Shown here piece after piece: positions 1-9,066 of a DNA stretch of 64,000 nucleotides (its first letter is position 1; the number at the start of each line of letters is the position of its first letter). The notes below the pieces were generated by a model. The model saw only the letters and a list, made by a program, of their open reading frames with translations, was not told the origin of the DNA and made no database searches. A program made the translations under genes and the position numbers. The DNA is from Oscillospiraceae bacterium (GTDB lineage Bacteria; Bacillota; Clostridia; Oscillospirales; Oscillospiraceae): positions 62,001 to 126,000 of the forward strand of contig SVKQ01000008.1 in NCBI GenBank assembly GCA_015068325.1, written 5' to 3'.

Positions 1-1
1 C

Positions 2-1591
2 TTTTCCTCTGCCACCGTCACGGCGCCGCAGCTGATCTCCCGGCTCCGGACCGCGCTGGGTATTGAGGCGGCGCTGACCGACAACGAGGCGCGCCGGATC
101 ATCGGCGTGCGCTACGAACTGGCGCTCCGCTCCCCCTGCCTCTTCGCCGAGGATGTACCGGTGGAGCTGATCAGTCAGATCGTGGATGGTCAGTTCGCCG
201 GTGTCTCCACCGGCACCTCCGCCGCCCGGGTCTACAACACCACCTATGCCGCCCACATCCTGGGTCGCATTTCCCGCATCTATGCCGAGGACTGGCCAAC
301 ATACCGGGACAAGGGCTACGACATGGATGCGCTGGTGGGCACCGACGGCGCGGAGGCGGCCTTTGAGGGGTATCTCCGCGGCACGGACGGCACGCGGCTC
401 ATCACCACCGACGACAACGGCAAAATCACCGGCGAGCTGTATACAGAGGCGCCCCAGCCGGGTCACACCGTGGCACTGACGCTGGACATCGACCTGCAGC
501 GGGATGCCGAAACGGCGCTGGCAGACACCATCGAGGGCATGATCGACAAGGACACCCTGCAGCGGGGCGGGGCCGCCGCCGTGGTGAAGGTGGGCACCGG
601 CGAGGTGCTGGCGCTGGCCTCCTATCCCACTTTTGACCTGGCCAACTTCAACCGTGACTACGAGCAGCTGTTGGAGGATCCGCGGCTACCCATGTTCAAC
701 CGGGCCGTCAACGGCGCTTATGCCCCCGGCTCCACCTTCAAGCCCTGCACGGCTGTGGCCGCGCTGGAAAGCGGCGTGATCACCCCCTCCACCACGATAC
801 GCGACCGGGGCATCTACACCTACTACGCTTTTCCCCAGCCCATGTGCTGGATCTACAGCCAAAGCGGCGGCACCCACGGCAGCATCAACGTGACCCAGGC
901 CATCACCGTGTCCTGCAACTATTTCTTCTATGAGGTGGGTCGCCTGATGGGCATCGACACGCTGGCCGACTACGCCGCCCAGTTCGGCCTTGGCCAGCAC
1001 ACCGGCATCGAGATCGGTGACTCCGCCGGTGCGCTGGCCTCGCCAACATACGCCGAGGGCCACGGCCTGGACTGGACTGACGGGCAGACCATCACCGCCG
1101 CCATCGGCCAGAGCTACAACCTGTTCACCCCGCTGCAGCTGGCCAACTACATCGCCACACTGGCCTCCGGCGGAACGCACTGCCAGGCCCACCTGCTCAA
1201 GGAGGTCAAGACCTTTGACAACGCCCGACAGGTCTACGTCTATGACGAAGCGCCCCTGAACACCGTGGAGATCAGCGACAGCACGCTGCGCGCCGTGCTG
1301 AGCGGGATGCACAACCTGACCACCTCCGGCAGTGTGTCCTCCCAATTCTCCCACTGCGTGGTCTCTGCCGGCGCCAAAACCGGCACGGCCCAAGTGGGCA
1401 CCGCCATCAACAACGGCGTATTCGTGGCCTTTGCCCCCTATGAGGACCCCGAGATCGCCGTGGCCGTGGTCATTGAAAAGGGCGGCAGCGGCGCCGCGCT
1501 GGCAGATACCGCCGTGGAGATCATCAACGCCTATTTTTCCCGGGATGACAGCACCGCCGGTATCACCGGCGAAAACACTCTATTGAGGTGA
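2..1591 (+). CDS. mrdA: Class B penicillin-binding protein 2 (transpeptidase), 5' end missing
   Basis: The frame is open from the first bases of the window, so the N-terminal membrane anchor lies upstream. What is visible is part of the dimerisation region and the whole transpeptidase domain, which cross-links peptidoglycan on the outer face of the membrane during rod elongation. The catalytic triad of motifs is intact: STFK with the nucleophilic Ser codon at 731, SCN at 911 and KTGT at 1376. The run around GQTITAAIGQSYN is typical of PBP2/MrdA rather than of SpoVD. It ends at TGA and the next gene starts 11 bases later. MrdA is inferred; a sporulation-specific class B PBP is the main alternative. 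Confidence 0.88.
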   Translation, partial: FSSATVTAPQLISRLRTALGIEAALTDNEARRIIGVRYELALRSPCLFAEDVPVELISQIVDGQFAGVSTGTSAARVYNTTYAAHILGRISRIYAEDWPTYRDKGYDMDALVGTDGAEAAFEGYLRGTDGTRLITTDDNGKITGELYTEAPQPGHTVALTLDIDLQRDAETALADTIEGMIDKDTLQRGGAAAVVKVGTGEVLALASYPTFDLANFNRDYEQLLEDPRLPMFNRAVNGAYAPGSTFKPCTAVAALESGVITPSTTIRDRGIYTYYAFPQPMCWIYSQSGGTHGSINVTQAITVSCNYFFYEVGRLMGIDTLADYAAQFGLGQHTGIEIGDSAGALASPTYAEGHGLDWTDGQTITAAIGQSYNLFTPLQLANYIATLASGGTHCQAHLLKEVKTFDNARQVYVYDEAPLNTVEISDSTLRAVLSGMHNLTTSGSVSSQFSHCVVSAGAKTGTAQVGTAINNGVFVAFAPYEDPEIAVAVVIEKGGSGAALADTAVEIINAYFSRDDSTAGITGENTLLR

Positions 1592-1602
1592 GACGAAGCC
1601 AT

Positions 1603-3474
1603 ATGTCCGACCGATTTGTCTTTGACCCCCGCGATGATCGCTATAAATCCCCCTTCGGCGCGACGGCCTGTGGCAGCACCGTCACCTTCACCCTGCGACC
1701 GCTGCCGGACGAGGGTTTCGCCGCCTGTGTGCTGCTGGCTTGCTGCGAGTTCGGCGGCACCGAGCAGGAGTGCTCTCTTCCCGCCGCCGGCGGCCAGGGC
1801 GATCTGTTCTCCGGTGTCTACACCGTCCCCGCTCAGCCGGAGCTGATCTGGTACGCCTTCCGCTTCACCCGCCGGGACGGCTCCTGCGTGTATTTCGGCC
1901 GGAACGGCTACTGCGACCTGCCGCAGCTACAGCGCTGGCAGCTCACGGTCTATGACGATACGTTTCTAACGCCCCAATGGTTTGGGGCCGGCGTAACCTA
2001 CCAAATATTTCCAGATCGGTTTTGCCGGCTGTCTGTCCCTGTGCCGGACGGCATGGTCGGCAACCGGGTGGTCCACCAGTATTGGGACGACCAGCCGGTC
2101 TATCGGCCTGACGAGCGGGGAGCGATCACCAACCGCGATTTTTTCGGCGGCAGCCTGCAGGGAATCATCTCGAAGCTGGATTATCTGGCGGAGTTATCTG
2201 TCACCACGCTGTACCTGTGTCCCATCTTTGAATCCGACTCCAATCACCGCTACAACACCGCCGATTACATGTCCATCGACCCCATGCTGGGCACGGAGGC
2301 GGACTTCCGGCAGCTGTGCGATGAGGCCCACGCCCGCGGCATGCGGGTGATGCTGGACGGCGTGTTCAACCACACCGGCTCCAACAGCCGTTATTTCAAC
2401 GCGCTGGGCTGTTATCCCCAACTGGGTGCCGCCCAGAGCCAGCAGTCTGTCTACTATCCCTGGTACCATTTCCGCCGTTGGCCCGACGACTATGACGCCT
2501 GGTGGGGCGTGCGGACATTGCCTGCCGTCAATGAAGAGAACCCGGACTACCGGCACTTCATCATCACCGGTGAAGACAGCGTCATCCGCCACTGGATGCG
2601 CTGCGGCGCCGACGCCTGGCGGCTGGATGTGGCCGATGAACTGCCGGACGACTTCATCGCTGACATCCGCCGCGTCATGACGGAGGAAAAGGCCGACAGC
2701 TTTCTACTGGGCGAGGTGTGGGAGGACGGCAGCAACAAGATCTCCTACTCCCGGCGCCGCCGCTATCTGCTGGGCGGCGAGACCAACGGACTGATGAACT
2801 ACCCCTTCCGCGCCGCGACGCTGCACTGGCTCGCCGGCGGCAGCGCGGCCGAATTCCGGGAATCCATGGAGACGCTGCGGGAAAATTATCCCCCTGCCGC
2901 TTACTACTCGGCGCTGAACATCCTGGGCACCCACGACACCGCCCGGGTGCTGACGCTGCTGGGCGCCTCCAACGACGCCCCGGTGGGCTCCAAGGACCAG
3001 CGGGCCGTCTACCGGCTCAGCCCGGCGGAGCGGGCCCGTGGTGCGGCCCGCCTGCGCCTGGCGGCGCTGCTGCTGTACGCTTTTCCCGGCTCGCCCACCA
3101 TCTTTTACGGCGACGAGGTCGGTATGGAGGGCTTCGAGGACCCGTTGAACCGGGGCACCTATCCCTGGGGCCGCGAAGACGAGGATCTGCTGCAGTACTT
3201 CCGGCATCTGGGTTCCATCCGCAAGGCCCGCCCATCCCTGCAGCGGGGCGATATCTCCTATCTCCGCGCCGAGGGTCCGGGGCTGGTGTTCCGCCGGGCG
3301 TCAGGGGGCGAGATTTCGTTGGCGGTGCTGAACGCCGGCGACGAACCGCTGGATCTGCTGCTGCCGTGGTCCGGCGCCATGGCCGCCGACGCCCTTAGCG
3401 GACAGCAGTTTTTCGTAAAGGATCGGACGCTGCACCTGTCGGTGCCGCCCATCTCCGGCCTGCTCCTGATTTGA
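1603..3474 (+). CDS. GH13 alpha-glucan hydrolase (neopullulanase/cyclomaltodextrinase-like)
   Basis: A predicted 623-residue glycoside hydrolase acting on alpha-1,4 and possibly alpha-1,6 glucans. About 120 residues of beta-rich N-terminal domain (CBM34-like by position) precede the barrel, which opens with the YQIFPDRF segment. The four conserved GH13 regions are present: DGVFNH, RLDVADE with nucleophile Asp near residue 342, GEVWED with acid Glu near 371, and THDT with Asp near 445. The N-domain plus YQIFPDRF points to the cyclomaltodextrinase/neopullulanase subgroup. No signal peptide is visible, so it is probably cytoplasmic. An in-frame GTG at 1588 would add five residues; I chose ATG 1603 because GAGGTGAG lies upstream of it. 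Confidence 0.88.
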   Translation: MSDRFVFDPRDDRYKSPFGATACGSTVTFTLRPLPDEGFAACVLLACCEFGGTEQECSLPAAGGQGDLFSGVYTVPAQPELIWYAFRFTRRDGSCVYFGRNGYCDLPQLQRWQLTVYDDTFLTPQWFGAGVTYQIFPDRFCRLSVPVPDGMVGNRVVHQYWDDQPVYRPDERGAITNRDFFGGSLQGIISKLDYLAELSVTTLYLCPIFESDSNHRYNTADYMSIDPMLGTEADFRQLCDEAHARGMRVMLDGVFNHTGSNSRYFNALGCYPQLGAAQSQQSVYYPWYHFRRWPDDYDAWWGVRTLPAVNEENPDYRHFIITGEDSVIRHWMRCGADAWRLDVADELPDDFIADIRRVMTEEKADSFLLGEVWEDGSNKISYSRRRRYLLGGETNGLMNYPFRAATLHWLAGGSAAEFRESMETLRENYPPAAYYSALNILGTHDTARVLTLLGASNDAPVGSKDQRAVYRLSPAERARGAARLRLAALLLYAFPGSPTIFYGDEVGMEGFEDPLNRGTYPWGREDEDLLQYFRHLGSIRKARPSLQRGDISYLRAEGPGLVFRRASGGEISLAVLNAGDEPLDLLLPWSGAMAADALSGQQFFVKDRTLHLSVPPISGLLLI

Positions 3475-3482
3475 CCCCATCG

Positions 3483-3518
3483 CCCCGCTGTTTCACGTGA
3501 AACAGCGGGGCCTTTTTT
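3483..3518 (+). terminator. Intrinsic terminator whose stem is a parS palindrome
   Basis: A perfect 14-bp inverted repeat without a loop (3483-3496 against 3497-3510) is followed by CC and a run of six T. It sits 8 bases after the GH13 stop codon. The central 16 bases are a consensus parS site, with four extra G/C pairs on each side closing the hairpin. Confidence 0.8.
3489..3504. other. parS site 1 (ParB/Spo0J binding)
   Basis: TGTTTCACGTGAAACA is a perfect palindrome identical to the bacterial parS consensus. It lies upstream of parA and inside the terminator hairpin of the preceding gene. Confidence 0.95.
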
Positions 3519-3533
3519 ACCCCGCTGGACCTA

Positions 3534-3549
3534 TGTTTCACGTGAAACA
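3534..3549. other. parS site 2
   Basis: A second exact copy of TGTTTCACGTGAAACA, with its centre 45 bases from the first. It ends 33 bases before the predicted parA -35 element, so ParB bound here could influence parAB transcription (inference). Confidence 0.95.
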
Positions 3550-3582
3550 GCGAGAAAATCTTTGTTTCATTGGAATTTTCTA

Positions 3583-3610
3583 TTGATTGCGCGTCGCTTT
3601 GTGATATACT
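3583..3610 (+). promoter_or_regulatory. Predicted parAB promoter
   Basis: TTGATT and TATACT separated by 16 bases, about 50 bases upstream of the parA start and just downstream of two parS sites. Confidence 0.6.
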
Positions 3611-3660
3611 ATATTTATTATTACAGCAGTGCGGCAGAGGCAGCGGGCAGGGGGTGCGAC

Positions 3661-4416
3661 GTGGCAAAAACCATCGCGATCGTAAATCAGAAGGGCGGCG
3701 TCGGCAAGACCACCACCTGTGTGAACCTGACCGCCGCGCTGAAGCAGCTGGGGCAGCGGGTGCTGCTGTGCGACTTTGACCCCCAGGCCAACGCTACCTC
3801 CGGCATGGGGGTGGACAAGTCTTTGTCCAACGGCGTATACGATGTGCTCATTAACGGAAAAGCCGCCGGTGATACCATTGTCGCCACCCCGTTCGGCGAC
3901 GTGCTGCCCTCCAACAAGGCGCTGGCCGGCGCCGGGATCGAGATGGTCGACATGCCGGGCCGGCAGTTTCTGCTGAAAAAGGCGCTGGAGCCGGTACAGG
4001 CGCGCTACGACTACATATTCATCGACTGTCCACCCTCGCTGGAGCTGTTGACGCTGAACGCGCTGTGCGCCGCCGACTCGGTGCTGGTGCCGGTACAGGG
4101 CGAATACTACGCCCTGGAGGGTCTCAGCGACCTGATGAACACAGTGCGCATCGTGCGGCGGGGCATGAATCCCCGTCTGACGCTGGAGGGCGTGCTGCTG
4201 ACCATGTTCGACGGGCGTACCAACCTGGCTATGCAGGTGGCGCAGGAGGTCAAACGCTTTTTCCCGGGCAAGGTCTACGCGACCATGGTGCCCCGCAACG
4301 TACGCCTCAGCGAGGCACCCAGCCACGGAAAGCCCATCACCGCCTACGACCGGACCTGCCGCGGCGCCGAAGCCTATACGGCACTGGCCGCAGAGTTTCT
4401 GAAGAAGAATGCCTGA
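3661..4416 (+). CDS. parA: Chromosome-partitioning ATPase ParA (Soj)
   Basis: A 251-residue MinD/ParA ATPase that binds DNA non-specifically as an ATP dimer and works with ParB-parS in origin segregation. The deviant Walker A KGGVGKTT is at residues 11-18, and FIDCPPSL supplies the Walker B region. I chose GTG 3661 because AGGGGG lies six bases upstream and the protein then begins MAKTIAIVNQKGG, as Soj proteins do; the longer open frame would add 33 unlikely residues. parB starts 19 bases after the stop, so they form one operon. Two parS sites precede it. Confidence 0.95.
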   Translation: MAKTIAIVNQKGGVGKTTTCVNLTAALKQLGQRVLLCDFDPQANATSGMGVDKSLSNGVYDVLINGKAAGDTIVATPFGDVLPSNKALAGAGIEMVDMPGRQFLLKKALEPVQARYDYIFIDCPPSLELLTLNALCAADSVLVPVQGEYYALEGLSDLMNTVRIVRRGMNPRLTLEGVLLTMFDGRTNLAMQVAQEVKRFFPGKVYATMVPRNVRLSEAPSHGKPITAYDRTCRGAEAYTALAAEFLKKNA

Positions 4417-4435
4417 GCTGAAAGGAGTGATCCGC

Positions 4436-5302
4436 GTGGCAAATCCGCCCAAGGGCCTGGGCAAAGGCTTGGAGTCGCTGCTGGGCGCCGGTTTTCTGGA
4501 CGCACAGGGGGAAAAGGAGAGTCTGTTTCTCCCCATCTCCCAGGTGGAGAGCTGCTCCGCCCAGCCCCGAAAGAACTTTGATCCGGACTCGCTGGCCGAC
4601 TTGGCCGACTCCATCCGCCAGCACGGCATCATCCAACCGCTGACTGTTCGTAAGCTCCAGTCGGGCTACTATCAGATCATCGCCGGCGAACGCCGCTGGC
4701 GCGCCGCCCGTATGGCGGGACTGACCGAGGTGCCGGCCATCGTCATGGAGGCCGACGACCGGAAAGCCATGGAGCTGGCCATGATCGAAAACCTGCAGCG
4801 GGAAGACTTGAATCCCATCGAGGAGGCCGAGGGCTATCGGACGCTGGTGGATCAGTACGGCCTGACCCAGGAGCAGGTGGCCCAGCAGGTGGGAAAGTCC
4901 CGCAGCGCCGTGGCCAACGCCCTGCGGTTGCTGAACCTGACGCCCGCCGTACGGACCCTGGTAGAGGAAGGGGGCCTCTCAGGCGGTCATGCCCGCGCAC
5001 TGCTGCCGCTGCCCCCCGCCGTGCAGGAGAGTGCCGCCGCCACCGTACAAAAAAACGATCTGTCTGTGCGGCAGACGGAGCTGCTGGTAAAGCGGCTCAC
5101 CGCTGAAAAAAAGCGGCAAAAACCCACCACCGGCATCACCGTCAACTACGCCGAGGAGGCCGCCCGGGAGCTAAGCAGTCGGCTGGGCCGGGGCTGCAGG
5201 ATTGTCACCGGTCGGAAAAAGGGTCGTATCGAGCTGGAATACTACGGCACCGACGACCTGAACCGCCTGATTGACGCCCTGTACTCCATGCAAAAAGACT
5301 GA
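4436..5302 (+). CDS. parB: Chromosome-partitioning protein ParB (Spo0J)
   Basis: A 288-residue parS-binding CTPase clamp. It opens with the GLGKGLESLL box that contacts ParA, followed by the CTP-binding motif GERRWRAA, the ENLQREDLNPIEEA helix and a helix-turn-helix around LTQEQVAQQVGKSRSAV. The C-terminal residues form the dimerisation domain. GTG 4436 is preferred over ATG 4409, which overlaps parA, because AAAGGAG lies eight bases upstream and the N-terminus then matches the family. A third parS site follows 17 bases after the stop. Confidence 0.95.
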   Translation: MANPPKGLGKGLESLLGAGFLDAQGEKESLFLPISQVESCSAQPRKNFDPDSLADLADSIRQHGIIQPLTVRKLQSGYYQIIAGERRWRAARMAGLTEVPAIVMEADDRKAMELAMIENLQREDLNPIEEAEGYRTLVDQYGLTQEQVAQQVGKSRSAVANALRLLNLTPAVRTLVEEGGLSGGHARALLPLPPAVQESAAATVQKNDLSVRQTELLVKRLTAEKKRQKPTTGITVNYAEEAARELSSRLGRGCRIVTGRKKGRIELEYYGTDDLNRLIDALYSMQKD

Positions 5303-5319
5303 TCTGACGCCCCACGGGG

Positions 5320-5335
5320 TGTTTCACGTGAAACA
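5320..5335. other. parS site 3
   Basis: A third exact TGTTTCACGTGAAACA, in the 55-base gap between parB and serS and immediately upstream of the serS ribosome-binding site. Confidence 0.95.
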
Positions 5336-5357
5336 AATCGAAGGAGAGACCGCCCTT

Positions 5358-6680
5358 ATGCTTGATATTCGCTTGCTGCGGGAAGATCCGCAGTTGGTCA
5401 AGGACAACATCCGCAAAAAGTTCCAGAACGCCAAGCTGCCTCTGGTGGATGAGGCCATCGCCCTGGACGCTGAGCGCCGCGCCGCCATCGCCGAGGCCGA
5501 CGCCTTGAAGGCCGAGCGCAACAAGCTCAGCAAGGCTAACGGCCCCCTGTTTGGCCAACTGAAAAAGTGCGCCGACGAGGCCAAAAAAGCCGAGCTGCAG
5601 GCTCAGATCGACGCCAACAACGCCGCCGTGAAGGCCAATGCCCAGCGGATGGCCCAACTGGACGAGCGCATCGCCGCCGCCGAGGAGCAGCTGAACAAAA
5701 TCATGCTGGTCATTCCCCAGATCATCGATCCCAGCGTGCCCATCGGGCCGGATGACAGCTGCAACGTGGAGGTGGAGCGCTTCGGAGAGCCCCTCGTACC
5801 CGACTTTGAGATCCCCTACCACACCGACATCATGGAGCGGTTCGACGGCATCGACATGGATGCCGCCGGGCGCGTCTCCGGCAACGGCTTCTATTATCTT
5901 ATGGGCGATATCGCCCGGCTTCACAGCGCCGTAACCGCCTATGCCCGGGACTTCATGATCGACAAGGGCTTTACCTACTGCATCCCGCCCTTCATGATCC
6001 GCGGGAACGTGGTGACCGGCGTGATGAGCTTTGCCGAGATGGACGCCATGATGTACAAGATCGAGGGGGAGGACCTCTACCTGATCGGCACCAGCGAGCA
6101 CTCCATGATCGGCAAGTTCATTGATCAGATCCTGCCGGAGGCGTCGCTGCCCCAGACGCTGACCTCCTATTCCCCCTGCTTCCGTAAGGAGAAGGGCGCC
6201 CACGGTATTGAGGAGCGTGGCGTATACCGCATTCACCAGTTCGAAAAGCAGGAGATGATCGTGGTTTGCAGGCCCGAGGACAGCATGAAGTGGTATGAGC
6301 AGATGTGGCGCTACAGTGTGGAGCTGTTCCGCTCCATGGACATCCCCGTGCGGCAGCTGGACTGCTGCTCCGGCGACCTGGCCGACCTGAAGGTCAAGTC
6401 CTGCGACATCGAGGCCTGGTCCCCCCGGCAGCAGAAGTACTTCGAGGTGTGTTCCTGCTCCAATCTGGGCGATGCCCAGGCCCGCCGGCTGAAGATCCGC
6501 GTCAAGGGTGAGAACGGGAAAACCTACCTGCCTCACACCCTCAACAACACAGTGGTGGCGCCGCCCCGGATGCTGATCGCCTTCCTGGAGAACAACCTGG
6601 AGGCCGACGGCTCCGTCCGCATCCCCGTCGCGCTGCGGCCCTACATGGGCGGCTGTGAGCGGTTGATCCCGAAAAAGTAA
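5358..6680 (+). CDS. serS: Seryl-tRNA synthetase
   Basis: A 440-residue class II enzyme charging tRNA-Ser. The N-terminal MLDIRLLREDPQLV helix leads into a long antiparallel coiled coil (about residues 30-100) that grips the tRNA long arm. The catalytic core shows motif 2 in FRKEKGAHGIEERGVYRIHQF and motif 3 near the C-terminus. It starts at ATG 5358 with AAGGAG upstream. No T-box precedes it, unlike hisS, glyQS and metG here. It is probably co-transcribed with parAB. Confidence 0.95.
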   Translation: MLDIRLLREDPQLVKDNIRKKFQNAKLPLVDEAIALDAERRAAIAEADALKAERNKLSKANGPLFGQLKKCADEAKKAELQAQIDANNAAVKANAQRMAQLDERIAAAEEQLNKIMLVIPQIIDPSVPIGPDDSCNVEVERFGEPLVPDFEIPYHTDIMERFDGIDMDAAGRVSGNGFYYLMGDIARLHSAVTAYARDFMIDKGFTYCIPPFMIRGNVVTGVMSFAEMDAMMYKIEGEDLYLIGTSEHSMIGKFIDQILPEASLPQTLTSYSPCFRKEKGAHGIEERGVYRIHQFEKQEMIVVCRPEDSMKWYEQMWRYSVELFRSMDIPVRQLDCCSGDLADLKVKSCDIEAWSPRQQKYFEVCSCSNLGDAQARRLKIRVKGENGKTYLPHTLNNTVVAPPRMLIAFLENNLEADGSVRIPVALRPYMGGCERLIPKK

Positions 6681-6738
6681 TTACTAAAAGTATTATTTAT
6701 CTATAAATATACAAAACAAAATCACAGGAGGTACATGT

Positions 6739-7164
6739 ATGAAGAAGTTTTTCAGTGAGTTCAAGGAATTTGCCATGCGCGGCAATGTCATCGACTTGGC
6801 GATCGGCGTTGTGATCGGCGGCGCGTTCGGTGCCATCACCACATCCCTGGTCAATGACATCATCATGCCGTTCATCTCCCTCATCACCGGCGGTGCGGAT
6901 TTCACCCAGTGGAAGTGGATCCTCAAGGCCGGCACGCTGGACGCCGAGACCGGTGAGCTGCTGGGTCAGGTTTCTGTGAACTACGGCAATCTGATTTCCG
7001 TGATCCTGAACTTTATCATCATCGCACTGGTGCTGTTCCTGGTGGTCAAGGGCGTGAACAAGATGAAGAAACCCGCGGCACCCGCCGAGGAGCCCGCCCC
7101 CGCCGGCCCCACCACTGAAGAACTGCTGGGCGAGATCCGCGATCTGCTGAAGGACAACAAGTAA
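6739..7164 (+). CDS. mscL: Large-conductance mechanosensitive channel MscL
   Basis: A 141-residue channel that opens under membrane tension to release osmolytes. It has the family N-terminus MKKFFSEFKEFAMRGN, a first membrane helix rich in Gly and Ala (VIDLAIGVVIGGAFG), a periplasm-facing loop, a second helix (about residues 75-100) and a charged cytoplasmic C-terminal helix (EELLGEIRDLLK). AGGAGG lies ahead of the ATG. Its stop codon overlaps the rsmG start, so translation is likely coupled. The 58-base AT-rich gap after serS has no convincing terminator. Confidence 0.95.
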   Translation: MKKFFSEFKEFAMRGNVIDLAIGVVIGGAFGAITTSLVNDIIMPFISLITGGADFTQWKWILKAGTLDAETGELLGQVSVNYGNLISVILNFIIIALVLFLVVKGVNKMKKPAAPAEEPAPAGPTTEELLGEIRDLLKDNK

Positions 7165-7862
7165 TGACCGACATCCTGACCGAGGGGCTGGCGCAGTTGG
7201 GGCTGCCCACCGGCGCCGCCCCCCGGCTGGCCGCCTTCGCCGACGCCGTGCTGGAGAAAAACAAGGTCATGAATCTGACCGCCATTACGGAGCCCGCCGA
7301 CTTTGCTGCGCTGCACCTGCTGGATTCGGCCGCGCTGATGAGCATTGCCGCATTCCGGGGAAAACGCGTGATCGACGTAGGCACCGGCGCCGGCTTTCCG
7401 GGTGTCCCTCTGCGGATCCTGGAGCCAGATTTTGACCTGACGCTGCTGGACAGTCTGGGCAAACGCGTGGATTTTCTGAGGGAAGCCTGCGCCGAGTTGG
7501 GACTGGAAAGGGTGACGGCGGTACACGCCCGGGCGGAGGAATTTGCCTCGGCGCACCGGGAGCAATACGATATCGCCGTATCCCGGGCCGTGGCGGAGCT
7601 GAACGTGCTGTGCGAGTTGGTGCTGCCGCTGGTCAAGGTGGGCGGCTGCTTCCTGGCCATGAAGAGCGTGGGCTCCAACGGGGAGATCGACCGGGCCCGG
7701 GGCGCCGCCGGACAACTGGGCGGCCGCATCCGGGGCACGCGGGACTATACCATTCCCGGTACAGACGTGATGCACCGGGTGGTACTCATCGACAAGCTGA
7801 GGCCCACGCCGCAGACGTATCCGCGCCCGTTTGCCCGAATCAAAAAAAATCCGCTCCAATGA
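7164..7862 (+). CDS. rsmG: 16S rRNA (guanine527-N7)-methyltransferase RsmG
   Basis: A 232-residue SAM-dependent enzyme that methylates G527 in the 530 loop of 16S rRNA. The SAM-binding VIDVGTGAGFPGVPL motif is near residues 70-84, followed by the TLLDSLGKRVDFL acidic loop. In many bacteria it sits next to mnmG and parAB near oriC. Here mnmE and mnmG are absent and mscL and serS lie between it and parB. It starts within the mscL stop codon. Confidence 0.93.
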   Translation: MTDILTEGLAQLGLPTGAAPRLAAFADAVLEKNKVMNLTAITEPADFAALHLLDSAALMSIAAFRGKRVIDVGTGAGFPGVPLRILEPDFDLTLLDSLGKRVDFLREACAELGLERVTAVHARAEEFASAHREQYDIAVSRAVAELNVLCELVLPLVKVGGCFLAMKSVGSNGEIDRARGAAGQLGGRIRGTRDYTIPGTDVMHRVVLIDKLRPTPQTYPRPFARIKKNPLQ

Positions 7863-7889
7863 GGAAGAGACTTTCGTTCGAGGTGGACC

Positions 7890-8627
7890 ATGGGTAAGAT
7901 CATTGCAGTCGTATCCGGCAAGGGAGGCACCGGCAAGACCTCCTTTACCGCCAACACCGGCCTGGCGCTGGCCGCACTGGGCTGCCATGTGCTGTGTCTG
8001 GACTGCGACATCACGCTGCGCAACCTGGACCTGGCGCTGGGACTCAGCGACAGCGCGCTCATGGACTTCTCCGATGTAATCGAGGGGCGTTGCACGCTGG
8101 CTGAGGCGGCCGTGAAGCACCGGAAATATCCCTCGCTGGAGCTGTTGACTGCGCCGGTGTCCGACGGACAGCCCGCCTTTACCGCCCGCCAGCTGCGTGA
8201 TCTGTTCCAGGAGATCCGCGAGAACTACGACTATTGCCTGGTGGATGCACCTGCCGGGCTGAATCTGGGCTTCCAAATAGCCACCGCCTGCGCCGACAGC
8301 GTGGTGGTGGTGACCACCACCGACCACAGCGCCCTGCGGGACGCTCAGCGCACCGTGATGGAGCTGGACCGTTTTCCCGCCGGTACCGTCCACCTGGTGG
8401 TGGGGCGGGTACAGCGGCGGATGCTGCGGGCGCTGCACACCACCATCGACGACGCCATCGACACCGCCGGGTTGCCCCTGTTGGGCGTGATCCCGGAGGA
8501 CGGAGACGTGGCTTACGCCCTGAACCGGGGCATCCCCCTGCGGGACTGCAGCGATTATGCGGCCCGCGCCTACGACAACATCGCCAAACGCATCACGGGC
8601 CGTCGGGTCCCTCTGATGAGAATATAA
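7890..8627 (+). CDS. minD: MinD/ParA-family ATPase, probable septum-site protein MinD
   Basis: A 245-residue P-loop ATPase with deviant Walker A GKGGTGKTS near residues 10-18, the LDCDITLRNLDLALG switch region and LVDAPAGL as Walker B. Its Lys and Arg-rich C-terminus could form a membrane-targeting helix, though it is short. MinC and MinE are not in the window. Adjacency to mgsA and to a PBP2 gene recalls the clostridial mrdA-minD-mgsA cluster, which supports MinD over other ParA homologues. It starts 27 bases after rsmG. Confidence 0.8.
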   Translation: MGKIIAVVSGKGGTGKTSFTANTGLALAALGCHVLCLDCDITLRNLDLALGLSDSALMDFSDVIEGRCTLAEAAVKHRKYPSLELLTAPVSDGQPAFTARQLRDLFQEIRENYDYCLVDAPAGLNLGFQIATACADSVVVVTTTDHSALRDAQRTVMELDRFPAGTVHLVVGRVQRRMLRALHTTIDDAIDTAGLPLLGVIPEDGDVAYALNRGIPLRDCSDYAARAYDNIAKRITGRRVPLMRI

Positions 8628-8649
8628 CAGGGAAGGGGGGCGATTTTCT

Positions 8650-9066
8650 GTGAATATCGCCATCATTGCACATGATAACAAAAAAGAACTGATGGTCCAG
8701 TTCTGCATCGCCTACTGCGGCATTCTGGCCCAGCACACGCTCTGCGCCACGGCCACCACCGGGCAGCAGATCGCCGAGGCCACCGGGCTGACCATCCACC
8801 GCTTCCTCAGCTTCAAGCACGGCGGAGGGCAGCAGATCGCGGCCCGCATTGCCTATAATGAGATCGACCTGGTGCTGTGCTTCAACGATCCCAGCAACAA
8901 GATCCCCCATGAGGACATCCTCTATATCTCCCGTCTGTGCGATCAGAACAACATCCCCTTTGCCAGCAACGTGGCTACCGCGGAAATGCTGATCCTGGGC
9001 CTGGCCCGGGGTGACTTGGATTGGCGCGACATCGTCAACCCCAAGACCAAGCCGTTTACCGCTTGA
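8650..9066 (+). CDS. mgsA: Methylglyoxal synthase
   Basis: A 138-residue enzyme converting dihydroxyacetone phosphate to methylglyoxal and phosphate, a bypass of lower glycolysis when phosphate is limiting. Family motifs are visible: phosphate-binding TATTGQQI, the HGGGQQIAARI loop and FNDPSNKIPHEDI, which carries the catalytic Asp. It uses a GTG start with a strong AAGGGGGG site eight bases upstream. The promoter for the next transcription unit overlaps its stop codon. Confidence 0.92.
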   Translation: MNIAIIAHDNKKELMVQFCIAYCGILAQHTLCATATTGQQIAEATGLTIHRFLSFKHGGGQQIAARIAYNEIDLVLCFNDPSNKIPHEDILYISRLCDQNNIPFASNVATAEMLILGLARGDLDWRDIVNPKTKPFTA

